Shown: positions 11,793-21,835 of the stretch, one piece after another
Numbering within the stretch: position 1 is the stretch's first letter
Layout of the letters: the number at the start of each line of letters is the position of its first letter
DNA from: Caenorhabditis elegans
Lineage: Eukaryota > Nematoda > Chromadorea > Rhabditida > Rhabditidae
Length of the DNA: 64,000 nucleotides
Assembly (NCBI RefSeq): GCF_000002985.6
Contig: NC_003283.11
Location: 7,626,001 to 7,690,000 of the forward strand
Direction of reading: 5' to 3'
The notes under the pieces: model-generated
Told to the model about the DNA's origin: nothing
What the model saw: the letters and a program-made list of their open reading frames with translations, nothing else
The model's database searches: none
Program-made: the position numbers and the translations under genes

Positions 11793-12104
11793 TTTCTGGT
11801 GGGGAATAATACTTCAAACGTTATGGGCTAAGGTTTTATAGGGTGCTGGTGACTAAGAAAATGACAAATTCAGATCAAATTGAAAATGTCGCTAGTACAA
11901 GATAAGGATAAAACTGGTATCAGAAGAATTACCGATATGTCATCAGCGATAAAGAAAATGCTCGTGTAATCGTGTAATCTTAACAAATAGTTCAAAAAGT
12001 CAACGATAAGAAACTATCGTGCTCGTCATTTTTTTCCAAAATTTAGTCACCAGCTTGCTATAAAAAGCTAGCAATACATTCGAAAAATCATTCTCTCCCA
12101 AAAA
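11793..12104. promoter_or_regulatory. Shared divergent promoter of the two C-type lectin genes
   Basis: This 312-base region separates two start codons facing away from each other. Each half has the same elements in mirrored order: TTAGTCACCAGC followed by CTATAAAA, about 40-50 bases before the ATG (right half at about 12043-12066, left half at about 11830-11860 on the minus strand). GATA-type sites occur as GATAAGGATAAA near 11900 and GATAAGAAACTATCG at about 12005-12019. In Caenorhabditis such sites bind ELT-family factors that drive intestinal genes, including many lectins; that use here is inference. Confidence 0.55.
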
Positions 12105-12622
12105 ATGAGCTTTCCATTCTCCATTTTTCTTCTCGCCTTCCTCCTGGCCCCAGTAGCCGCCATCCCTTGTCCAACTGGCTTCACGCGTCTCGTAACAACT
12201 GGTCAATGTCTGAAAATGATTGTTGCTCCGTTGAGCTACTCGGATGCCTCGGCAAAATGCAAATCCCTTGGTGCCAAGGTGCTCACTATTCAAAACGCTA
12301 TTCAGAATAATGCCGTCTTGAGCTTCGCCACTGCTTCGGCAACTGGAAATGACAAAGATTATTGGCTTGGGCTCCAATGCACCACAGCTTCCTCTAGTTC
12401 TTGCAATTGGGCTGACGGGAGCAAGTTCTCGTTTGATGGTTTTGCTGAGGGTATGTAACTTCATATTTTCTAAAAATTTCCAAACTTAACACATTTTTAG
12501 GTCAGCCAAACAATAGCTTGGGAACTTGTGTATTTGTTGGAAATCGCGGCCAGACTGCCGGTCAGTGGTTCAGTGCAGAGTGTGGTTTGGTAAAGACTAA
12601 TGTTATTTGTGAAGTTAATTGA
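12105..12622 (+). CDS. Secreted single-domain C-type lectin-like protein
   Basis: Exons 12105-12450 and 12501-12622 give 155 residues. Residues 1-20 are a signal peptide (SIFLLAFLLAPVAAIP) and the rest is one C-type lectin domain: CPTGF at its start, the cysteine in TTGQCLK, ASAKCKSLGAKVLTIQ, the WLGLQC core, CNWADGS, GQPNN before the calcium-site region, and C...VICEVN at the end. The classical EPN/QPD sugar-binding triplet is not evident, although QPNN occupies that general place, so calcium-dependent glycan binding is uncertain. Small secreted lectins of this kind are commonly intestinal and infection-responsive in nematodes. The gene is the intact partner of the frameshifted inverted copy; about 190 bases of exon 1 are almost identical between them. 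Confidence 0.85.
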
Positions 12623-12943
12623 TTGGTTTTTTGGATCTAATGAAGTATATTGCACAATTTTTACAATTATTTTGTTTGTAAAAATATGAAAAGGAAAAAA
12701 TTAAAGTTAGCTGTCAACTGACAAAATATGTGTAAAACATTTTTCTATATTTCAACACAAATACACCCATGGTAAAACTAAAGACAACCGAGATAAAATC
12801 CTTAAAACAGAGCAACGGCAATGCATGGCTGCACGGCAATGCAAGGGCAAATACGAAATGTACTGAACTTGAATCTATGTATTATTGAAACTTATTTAAA
12901 CTTAGAACATAGAACACACATAATTAATATTTAGTACTTCATT
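12623..12943. other. Convergent intergenic spacer
   Basis: Lies between the 3' ends of the intact lectin and the first minus-strand ShKT gene. It contains a short direct repeat (CGGCAATGCA, twice, at about 12816-12842). No gene was seen. Confidence 0.45.
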
Positions 12944-13869
12944 TCAACAAATTCGGCATGTTCTTGCACAGTATGATTTTCTCTGTGCCAACGTGTAAGA
13001 CAAGTTCGTGCAGAATCCATTCTTAGCCCAGGCAGCGCACGAAGGACTCGAATCGGGAGAATATGTCGTACATGGGGCTGAAGCAGCAGCAACAGCAGCA
13101 GCAACAGCGGATGTAGCCGTTGTAGATGGGCATCTCGCGCAGGTTTTCTGGCAATACTGATTTACAAAGTCTTGCAATCCAACTACATTGCAAATTGAGA
13201 CGTCGTTCGCACAATCCGTAACGGCATCAACGCAACCTCCCATGTTGCAGAATCCACATGAAGCGGGGCAATCTTGTGCAATGATGGTTCTCCAAGCAAT
13301 TGAATTACATTGGGTCTTTGTGATGGAGGCACAGTTTAGACGAGGAACTGCAAACAGGATTGGTTACTGGCTAACCACATTCAATTTGTCGTTAATTGAC
13401 CGCACATTCCACTGTGACATCAATTTTTAGAAAGCTTACATGCGACATTTGAGCACTTGTAGTCGGGTGTCAGACAGCAATACCCGCAATTTTTGGGACA
13501 ACTAGCAATAGCTGCTCTCTTTACATCTTCTACAATTGCAGCTGGTGTTACTTTATCCGTAGTATAGCATGGCAGAGGTCTGTCTTGAAACTCGTCAGCA
13601 CCTGGAGGGCCTGATCCGACTCCTGGGTAAAGAACGTTGCAGGCTGCATCTGAGATAACGTTAGAGCAAGAAACAGCTGACGGAGAATATCTCCACTAAA
13701 AATTTGTAAGTTCATTAGGTTGCATTTTTCGAGGTCCTACTGATATTAAACTTACCACATCGGGGGTAGAAAAGGTCACAGAATATGAACAATTGTAATC
13801 TCCATTGACTTTTCCATTCACGGAATTTAAAAATGAGGAAAATATCAAAGTTAATAGCACAAAAATCAT
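12944..13869 (-). CDS. Secreted ShKT (SXC) domain protein, paralogue 1
   Basis: Minus-strand exons 13869-13756, 13695-13440 and 13347-12944 total 257 residues. The start chosen is the ATG that yields a typical signal peptide (MIFVLLTLIFSSFLNSVNG); upstream in-frame methionines would bury it. The mature chain has ShKT-like modules ending CPKNCGYCC, CPASCGFC and CQKTCARCP, then an alanine-rich linker (about residues 195-212) encoded by GCA-type triplets, then a last module ending CARTCRIC. Every module has the six-cysteine spacing of the family. The role is unknown beyond secretion; ShKT modules can be channel-binding, matrix or enzyme-associated. A TATA-like sequence sits about 60 bases upstream (13923-13935). 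Tandem with, and clearly a duplicate of, the gene at 16558-17441. Confidence 0.85.
13081..13113 (-). repeat. GCA/CAA triplet microsatellite in ShKT linker
   Basis: The plus strand reads AGCAGCAGCAACAGCAGCAG and continues for about 30 bases; on the coding strand it encodes alanine and valine. The homologous stretch at 16686-16712 has a different length and different interruptions, so the linker is evolving by triplet slippage. Confidence 0.7.
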
Positions 13870-14269
13870 ATTCTTGCAACGAACCTGTGATCGAAATGAA
13901 ATGACAATCAGGAGATGCACTCACGCTTTTTATACTATGTGGTCAACTTGCTTACAACGGTTTACAACATTTGAACAACTCTTCTTTTGTAACATCTACA
14001 TGAATTATCGTAACCATAATTGACAGATGTGTAAATAAAGTTTTTTTCTTTGGCAAAGAAGATCAAAGACTGCCAATTCCACAATGATGAAACTGCATTC
14101 CTATTAGAGCTCCGTTAAAAGTTGCAACCGAAATAATACTGCTTTCTCTCATAATATACAAAATCTAATGCAATTATTTAAACACGTTTTAAAACTATTG
14201 TCATGATGAGTGTTCGAATTAAAATAAATTTATCTTACTATTAAGGTAAGTGTTTATTCTCCTCAGCAT
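13870..14269. other. Upstream region of ShKT paralogue 1
   Basis: Holds the probable promoter (TATA-like element 13923-13935 on the minus strand). It shares the words CAACTCTTCTTTT and GACAGATGTGTAAATAAAG with the equivalent region of paralogue 2 (about 17580-17660), so the duplication included upstream DNA. Confidence 0.5.
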
Positions 14270-14510
14270 TTGTTTCCATCTTCTTGCCCAAGTTTGGCCC
14301 AAAAATAATAAACTGGATCAAAAGTTGGCAAAACTTGGGCAAGATTTTGGAAAAACTTGGATTTAGGCTGCGCCTAAGTTTAACCCAAGTAATGCCAAAC
14401 TGATGAAAAATGAAGCAACTAAAGTATGGGCCAAAGCTTGTCAAGAGTTGAGTGAAACATGGTATGAACTTTGGCGAAAAACTTGGGCAAGAAGCTGGAG
14501 CCAAGTGTTG
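14270..14510. repeat. Foldback repeat, long copy of the 2455-2575 family
   Basis: Begins TCTTCTTGCCCAAGTTTGG and ends AACTTGGGCAAGAAGCTGG, inverted relative to each other. The middle has several degenerate repeats of the words CTTGGGCAAG and GCCCAA. AAGCTGGAGCC is shared with the copy at 2455-2575. It is probably a non-autonomous, non-coding element. Frames through it (such as minus 14241-14504) encode repetitive serine/phenylalanine-rich peptides without family features and are not called as genes. Confidence 0.6.
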
Positions 14511-15044
14511 AGCTATTATTTATCTGAAAAATGCTGAAACTTTGAAGTATAATTCACAAAAAAATTACAGGAGCCGATCACTGTTTCACTCAAATTTTAT
14601 CTACATAATAGGTACTATGTACATAATAAGTACTTTTCGAAGCCAAAAAATGCAAATCAATTTCACGTTTCAATTAGCTTATCATTTTCAGACAAATTTA
14701 ATGGGAAACGTATTGGAAAATATTTTTGGGGCCTATATACCACACAAATACCTAAAATAATATTGAAGACACATTTCAAGCTTCTGGACTCTACTGGGCA
14801 TTTTAATTGCCACTGGTATTAATGACAAATTCTCAACAACAAGGATGTGCAAAATCTTATTAAAAAGTTACCTTTGTTAGTTTTTCAGTTAGTGAAAAAT
14901 TTCTACAAAAAATCATCCAAAAACGCAAATACTTTTGGTTAACTCCGCATAGCTCTGAAACTTTTGAGTTTCCACAAACTCTAATAGTTTTTAGTTGTAA
15001 CCGAATAATATATCTCTAACAAAGTTTAAACTAAATTTGGAAGA

Positions 15045-15215
15045 GTACTGTAATCTGTCGCAATTAGATGTTTGCTCAAAACGGATAAAGCGCTTCATTT
15101 TTTGCAGAGGATAACAATGGTCGCATGATATTTGAATTTGCAAAAAATTATTTGTAGAGCAAATCCAACTGAAAAACTGGTCTTTCGAACATCTATCGTT
15201 TCCTATCGTTTCCGT
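15045..15215. repeat. Dispersed repeat, copy 1 (partner at 18180-18365)
   Basis: Shares ordered words with 18180-18365: TTTTTGCAGAGG, TAACAAT, TTTGTAGAGCA and an AACTGGTCT block, with intervening sequence diverged. A weaker third copy lies at about 19195-19285 (AGAAAAACTGGATAATCGAACATCTA). It may be a decayed exon family or a non-coding repeat; all frames are interrupted. Confidence 0.45.
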
Positions 15216-15567
15216 TCATTATGACTGCATCTTGTGGTTCATTTCAAATATTGAAATAAATTCAACTTAACTTTAGACTTATGTTAGTATTGTTTGATTC
15301 AAGCAACTGGGTATGTTTTTTTTTCAATAAGACTGTGCAACAAATAATTCGTTTTGCTCCAAAAATATGATATATTCAGTATGGGCCATGGCCATTATTC
15401 TAATCGTTTTTGGTTTCACGGTGATTTGCTCGCGTTGTTCACACACGCATAATTCAAAAGCTATATTGATTTAAAAAATATTTGTGATAGAACTATATAG
15501 TACTCCATTTTACTTGAAAGTTACAGCAGCTGTCATTCGGTTGGTCTTTTTTTTTTACTAGAATACC

Positions 15568-16406
15568 TACAGCGCTGGCCAAAAATGTTTTCCCATTTTC
15601 AATTTAATAAATTTACAAATGTTCCAAACGAGCAAAAATTAAAAACTAAAAATGTTACCGAAAAAATTTTAACTGATGAAGTATTGCCCATAATTACATC
15701 TTCTCGAATTTAATTGTTTAAGTTGTTTACCAGTGCCATGACAAAAAATACAGCGGCCGAGATCTCGTGAACCCGTTTTTGACAACGTTTAGTGATTCGA
15801 GCGTATCTCGGAAACCAATTTTTTTGGGAATATTGTTGAAGTAAAATAGTTTTCATACTACATTTCATCATTTGTGTGTATTCACTTTTCTCCGAAAAAC
15901 CCGACAAAAAAGTTATGGACCACATAGTCGCTCACTAGGCACCGGTCATCCTCTTCAACCAAAAATCAGGTTACAAGTAGAATATGTTTTTGAGTTTTCT
16001 TTTATAGCATATTCAAACACTGTATCAGGATCACTATTCAAGTATAATCTCTCATAACTTTTTTGTCGGGGTTTTCAGAACAAAGTGAATACACACAAAT
16101 GATGAAATGTAGTATGAAAATTATTTTACTTTGACAACATTTCCAGAAAAAATTTAGCTTTCGAGATACGGTCGAATTAGTAAAAGTTGTCAAAAACGGG
16201 CTCACGAGATGTTGGCCGCTGTATTTTTTGTCATGACACTGGTAAACAATTTAAACAACTGAGTAGACGTAATTATGGGCAATACTGCATCAGTTAAAAT
16301 TTTTTCGATAGCATTTTTAGTTTTTAAGTTGTGCTCGTTTGGAAAATTTGTAAATTTATCAAAAATTGAAAATTCGATATATTTTTTTCCCAGCAATCAA
16401 GCTGCA
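15568..16406. mobile_element. Tc1-like non-autonomous foldback element (MITE)
   Basis: Two arms of about 330 bases are inverted copies of each other: 15570-15915 and about 16055-16400, with a spacer near 15916-16054. Shared stretches include ACAGCGGCC near the arm middle, GTATTCACTT and CATTTCATCATTTGTGTGTA with its complement. The left end reads TACAGCGCTGGCCAAAAA, which closely matches the known Tc1 terminus (CAGTGCTGGCCAAAAA) preceded by the TA target. The right end is altered: GCTGG and TGCAGC are separated by a few extra bases. No transposase is encoded; frames inside are shadows of the repeats. The arms have drifted, so it is likely immobile or old. Confidence 0.75.
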
Positions 16407-16557
16407 CATTCCTCCCACACTCACAGTAGGGTTTGAGAATCGGATTGTCTTTTTTTCCAACCACATATTCATCAGAAAACATCTACTTAATTAGAAGGGT
16501 CTAACTCAAGCCAATTCAAATAAATAATAGTTTATCGTTAGCTATATAGGTTTGGTT

Positions 16558-17441
16558 TTAACAGATTCGACAAATTCTTGCACAAAATGATTTTCTCTGT
16601 GCCAATGTGTAAGACATGTTTGTGCAGAATCCATTCTTCGCCCAGGCGGCACACGAAGGACTCGAATCGGCAGCATATGTCGTACATGAAGAAGCAGCAA
16701 CAGCAGCAGCAAGAGCCGAAGCAGCAGTTGTAGATGGGCATCTTGCGCAGGTTTTCTGGCAATACTGATTGACAAAGTCTTGCATTCCGACTACATTGCA
16801 AATTGAGACGTCATTCGCACAATCCATGATGGCATCCACGCATCCTCCCATGTTGCAGAAGCCACATGAATTGGGGCAATCTTGTGCAATGATAGTTCTC
16901 CAGGAAAGTGAGTTACATTGGGCCTGTGTGATGGTGGCACAGTTGAGACGAGGATCTTAAATCTATAATGGCAGCAGGCGTTTTATCAGAAAATTCCAAC
17001 AATAAGTCATTATTGCAAAGAACTTACACGCAACATTGGAGCATTTGTATTCGGGTGTCAGACAACAATATCCACAGCTTTTAGGACAGGTAGCTACAGC
17101 TACCCTTTTCATATCTTCTACAATTGGAGCTGTTTTACCTGTGCCTGTAGTATAGCATTGCAGCGGTCTGTTTGCATACTGATCAGGAATTGGAGGGTTA
17201 CCAACAGGTGGGTAAAGAACAGCGCAGGCCGCGTCCGAGATTAAGTTCGGGCAAGAAACAGCGGATGGAGAATATCTAAACTGAAAATTGGGAAGATTAT
17301 TAGGTTTTGCACTGAAGTTTGAGATCTTACCACATCAGTGGTAGCAAAGTTCACAAAATAAGTACAATTGTAATCTCCAAAGATTTCCGCACTGACCATA
17401 TTTATAAATGAGAAAAATATAGTTAATGATACAAAAATCAT
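16558..17441 (-). CDS. Secreted ShKT (SXC) domain protein, paralogue 2
   Basis: Minus-strand exons 17441-17331, 17280-17028 and 16955-16558 total 253 residues. The signal peptide is MIFVSLTIFFSFINMVSA, followed by EIFGDYNCTYFVNF. Modules follow the same order as paralogue 1, including CGFCNMGGCVDAIMDCANDV, CQKTCARCP, a shorter alanine-rich linker, and a final module ending CARICRIC. Exon 3 is six bases shorter than in paralogue 1 because of the linker. Splice positions and phases are identical. A TATA-like TATAAAATAG lies about 65 bases upstream on the minus strand. It is a tandem duplicate with most change in the linker and N-terminus; function is unknown beyond secretion. Confidence 0.85.
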
Positions 17442-19753
17442 ATTGTCCCACCAAAATATGACTTTCTGCCAATTTAAATGCCAGAATAAAATCGCCAACC
17501 AAGATCACTATTTTATACAGATTCTCTCTAATTTCCTTCTACGCCCATTTACAACGTTTTACCACAGTTTTTCATTTGAACAGCTCTTCTTTTCAACATG
17601 TACTTGGGATCAGTACACTGTAAGCAGATTTAAACAATTAACAGATGTGTAAATAAAGAATTTGTGCTCCTAATACATATGCAAGCACAGTCACAGATTA
17701 GACAAAGGAAACCAAAAATTAAGACCTTTTGTATTTTTGTCTTTCTTCAACAATTCGGAAAATCTTGATATTTTCGTATAGGACGTACTTTCGTAAAGAA
17801 AAAATACTGAAAGGCGAACAGCGGGTCAAAATGCCACAAACACTTGCATGAAAAAAAAACCGAGCCCTCCGTTGGTCCATCTCCGACTGAAATTTTAGTC
17901 AGCCCATTCGATTTGGATCGTCAGCAATTTTTCAGGAGCAGTCGGGCCGCTCTTGAGCAATCTTGTAATCAAGCCTAAAAAAATTCTGAAAATTTTCTAT
18001 TAAAACTTTTAATGTCTTTCAATTTAAAATGCCACCAGAGATTCCTTAGAAGGTGTTCCTGAAAATATATTAGACGATCAACTATGGAACAGGGCGAATA
18101 AGTTTTAAAAATGTTGATTTCACAGTTTTTCAATTTATTTCAAATGCTTATCCGAAAAATGCCCATTATGCTGTTCTAAACTACTTGGTAAGTGATCGTA
18201 AATTGTCGAAATTCAATGTTTGCATTTGTAAGCTGTGCACTTTAATTTTTGCAGAGGCTAACAATAGGATGTATGAATTTGGCATTCGAGCCGCCAAAAA
18301 CTGTTTGTAGAGCACAACCGCGATCCCAATAGAGCAACTGGTCTCTTGTAAATCTTTAATTTCTCTTTGTCTGTTAAAAATGTATTTTTTAAAATTAATG
18401 TCAAAGCTAATCATTCGGCAAAACTTTGAAAAATGTTCTGGATATTCGCCTTTGGTACGTTATTTTTATTATGAAAAAAGCCTCCTAAAGTATATGCATT
18501 TTTGGTTTTTTTTTGGTGGTTTTCAAGAGAGTAACTCAAAAAGTTAAAGTTAAGGAAAAATGCTTAACTAACAAAACGCTGCTAAAAGTTGGGGCTGAAT
18601 GTTTTTATTGTTGTAAACATTTAAGCATAACAAGAAATATGGCGGTTGCCTTCTCGTGAATCTGACTTGGAATTAGAATGATATATTCTGCTTAGTTCCG
18701 AAAAACGCCTGTAACAGATTGTAAAAAAACAAGAATTAGAATGATATATTCTGCTTAGTAAATTTATATAATTTGATTTAAACCGCTCTGAAATAAAGTT
18801 ATGAATTTTGGCCCATTATTTTGTCTGAAACTCACAACCAGATATCGAATTCTGTTCTTATTGTCAAATCTTGTGACTGATTTTTTTTCAGATTTCAAAA
18901 TGTTATAATCCAAACAAAAATTGAAGCAGGAGACATCTTGCGGGTCTATCTTTTTCAGAAATTTCAACAGAAATATTTGTAGTACTTCGCACCAAACAAA
19001 ATACTTTTCACTCTGGTTTTCCACATGAAAAAAACCAAACTTTGTTGAAAATCAAAAACCGTCGAATTTTTGTATTTGCTCAAACTGGCCTGATTCCACA
19101 TCCATTTGCGAACTAAGGCTAAAATTAGTTTTTCAAAAAAGGATCATTGAACAACTTTACAGCGCCATCCATATTTGCTCGTTACAATTGTAACGGACAG
19201 TTGGCATCCTATCAGGGTCATAGAAACTTTGTTTGCAATGCAAAACCAACAGAAAAACTGGATAATCGAACATCTACAGTATCATTCTCCAAACTTTTGT
19301 ACTACTAATTGTTAATTATCATCAATATGAATGATGTTAATTATACCAACATTTTTTTACCCTTAACAACATAGAGTTGAAAAAATTTCAATGTATCCGT
19401 TTTTAAAATGATTTATTAAAATCATCGGTAAAGGGTTCAACTGAAAAATAGTTTACCAATTCTTGATCACAAATATTTTATTGTAGTTTGAGTAACTTGG
19501 TTTATATTGACATCATAAATTTACTATTCAAAGTACTTTTTTCCAAAGCTTTTATCTACAAATAAAAATCCATACTTCTTGCTGTATTTTTTTTTAATTT
19601 TTGCTCACGACAGGTTTGAAAATCATGTCTACCGCCTCCTCAAGGGAGTCTTAATTCTATATAATTTGGTGCTTGTCGGCATTGATATAACAAGAAAACA
19701 AAATCAAAAATTGAAGTCAGTGATATTTCTCACTCGTTTCTTCCATATCCTCC
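17442..19753. other. Intergenic with repeats, no gene recognised
   Basis: AT-rich stretch between the ShKT and Str genes. It contains one copy of the dispersed repeat (18180-18365), a 27-base perfect direct repeat (18670-18696 and 18733-18759) and a degenerate repeat at about 19195-19285. No coding region with family features was found. Confidence 0.5.
18670..18759. repeat. 27-base direct repeat, two copies
   Basis: GAATTAGAATGATATATTCT followed by GCTTAGT occurs at 18670-18696 and again at 18733-18759, without a mismatch. The word AGAATGATATATTCT is itself a near palindrome. This looks like a recent local duplication. Confidence 0.75.
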
Positions 19754-21022
19754 ATGCCTCATTTTTATGAAATTTCGGATAGAATCGCAAAATGTGGGGT
19801 TGCCAGTGTTACAATTGTCAACACATTTTTTATATTTCTCACTGTATTTCATATCAGGGGAATTTCTGGAACTTATAAAACTATGATTATTATTATGGCA
19901 GTAATGGGAATTTTACTTTCCATTTTGGAGTTGTTGGCTCGTCCATTTGTGCATAACTACAACAAAGGGTGGATATATTTCAGTCTGAATTCTTGGATGA
20001 ACGTTCATGAAGGTTTTCTAAAACTTACAATGATATTCTACTCAAGTTTTTATATTGTAATGTTGTCTCACATATCTGTACAGTTTTTATTCCGTTACCT
20101 TGTTTTGGTCAGCCCAAAAACTGCTAAAAAATTTACGGGAAAGGGTATATTATTTTCGTTATGTGTTTCAATATTTTTTGGAGTTATTGATGGTGTAGCG
20201 CTTATGATTTTTGGATTATCAGATGAATATTCAGATGAGTATATGATGTAATTATTGATTCAATTCAATTCGAATATAAAATTGTATTTCAGGGTGGAAA
20301 TGTTGAACAAGTATGAGTTGGCCATTAAAGATTTTCCACGATTCATCATAGTAATCTATGTAAGTTTTTTTTTTGAAAAATATGCAAAATGAATTCTTTA
20401 CACATCTTATTGTTGAGCAATCGTGAATAGAAAACAGTGTGATTGTTATCTGATCCTTGTAGGAATTCCCAGTTTACCTATAGGTCATATATGATGGCAG
20501 TTGAAAAATGTTGTAAAAATTGATTAAGGTGTAATTTATGCAATTTTGGTGGCTGAAAAAAATTTTGTATTCTATAAAATTTAGGGAGCCGACGGTTCAC
20601 TACGTTATCGAAATGTGATGTACTTAGTGAGTGCTGGAGTTGACGTCGCAATTCAGTACCTCCTAATTATTTTCTGCGGAATCAAAATGCATTTGGTCAT
20701 GAACCAAGGATTCAAAAATGTTTCAGTAGCGAACAAGAAGATTCACAAACAATTTTTGCGTGCTCTTATAGTACAAACCATTGTTCCTACTGTTTTGTTT
20801 GTTTTCCCTGCAGTCTTTGTGTTGCTGAGCCCAATATTAGATCTGGAAATGAGTTTTCAGACAGGATGGATATATGCTCTTATAAGCATGTTTCCTTCGA
20901 TTGACTCTATTGGCTTCATGTATTTTGTGTCAGAATATCGAAAAGTTATTAAAAGTAAGAAACCAGAGTGTTCAAACACTGTAGACACATTCAATACGTT
21001 TCAGAAATATACTTGGCAATGA
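19754..21022 (+). CDS. Str-superfamily chemoreceptor (7TM GPCR)
   Basis: Exons 19754-20247, 20293-20359 and 20585-21022 join to 332 residues, close to the usual length of Str receptors. The N-terminus MPHFYEISDRIAKCG leads into TM1; TM2 has YKTMIIIMAVMGILLSILEL; TM3 carries MLSHISVQFLFRYLVLVSP with an FRY motif. The loop before TM5 (SDEYSDEYM...EMLNKYELAIKDF) is typical of the family, and TM7 ends with DSIGFMYFVSEYRKVIK. The splice at 20247 (AT|GTAATT) is needed to keep phase; the unspliced frame stops four bases later. It is expected in sensory cilia; ligand unknown. It could be assigned to a close sister family (Srj) after a database search. Confidence 0.85.
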
Positions 21023-21355
21023 TTCCCGAAAAGAGAAGTGACCAATCTGAACTCGACATCAATCCGTGAATTAAATACTTTTCGAATGTGCATAAACATT
21101 TTCTCGAGAATCCCTCTACAAAACATTTTGTATGTCCCTTGCGCACAGCTCCAATTAGATCCCCCTGCCAGGTGGTCGTCATGACGAAGGTACTCCTTCT
21201 GTCATATAATCCCCGGTAATTTGTCGGATAGATCTTTACAGAAGGGGTATGCCAATGTGGCTCATTTATAAGCTCAAATTCAGATAGATACCCTGCGCGA
21301 TGGATATATCGGAAGGGCTTCTCGGGAAATAATTGATTGGTTTTTACCTCTTCCT
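21023..21355. other. GC-richer region left of the tRNA-like element
   Basis: Unusually GC-rich for this window. A minus-strand frame stays open from 21500 down to 20991 (169 codons), through this region and the tRNA-like head. Base composition and the open frame suggest a repeat or a recently inserted element rather than ordinary intergenic DNA. It matches no family I recognise. Confidence 0.4.
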
Positions 21356-21520
21356 CTGTCAAGGGGGGAGGACGATGGCTCAGTAGGTAGTAGTGGCAGC
21401 CTGATGCAGATGAACCATGGTTCGAGTCTACCCTGTGAGCATGAACGAAGACATAAGGCTGGGGTAATGATTCCATGAAGGGGTGTCCACAGGACGGCAA
21501 AAGCTACGTCCATTAAAGGG
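21356..21520 (+). mobile_element. tRNA-like (pol III) SINE head
   Basis: TGGCTCAGTAGG at 21376-21387 fits an internal pol III A box, and GGTTCGAGTCT at 21419-21429 fits a B box (GGTTCGANNCC). The spacing of about 31 bases between boxes is in the normal range. The cloverleaf is imperfect: no clear acceptor stem or anticodon arm can be folded, so it is not a functional tRNA gene. The 3' body runs on to about 21520 with GGCTGGGGTAATG and GGTGTCCACAGG. The best reading is a tRNA-derived SINE inserted downstream of the Str gene; the exact ends are uncertain. Confidence 0.5.
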
Positions 21521-21835
21521 TTCTCTACTGTTCAACAAGTATAACACTGGTATGAGGGTATAAACAATAAACTCATTGGTGTCATTAAATAGATAATTTT
21601 CCGTAGAACATTTCTTATATGCATCACTAAAAAATTGAGCCTTGAATACAAGGAACAATAGATAATGTAGACAATGTGACAATCATTTTTCACGTTGTGG
21701 TAGGGTTTTTCAATATTGAATCCCTGCCTACCTTTGTAGTAAGAAAACAAAAAACCTGCTGTAAAATTTTGTTAAGCACGGAATTTTGATGCTCTCCTCT
21801 TTATTGAAAATTTAATTTTTATTAAAAAAAACGAT

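Noticed and set aside
14578-14630. CTGTTTCA words (also near 34070, 51745 and 59790) as possible 21U-RNA upstream motifs
   Set aside because: Isolated hits at about chance frequency, without the wider flanking consensus; one lies inside an NHR gene.
21374-21446. Functional tRNA gene
   Set aside because: A and B boxes are present, but no acceptor or anticodon stem can be paired, so it is listed as a SINE-like element.
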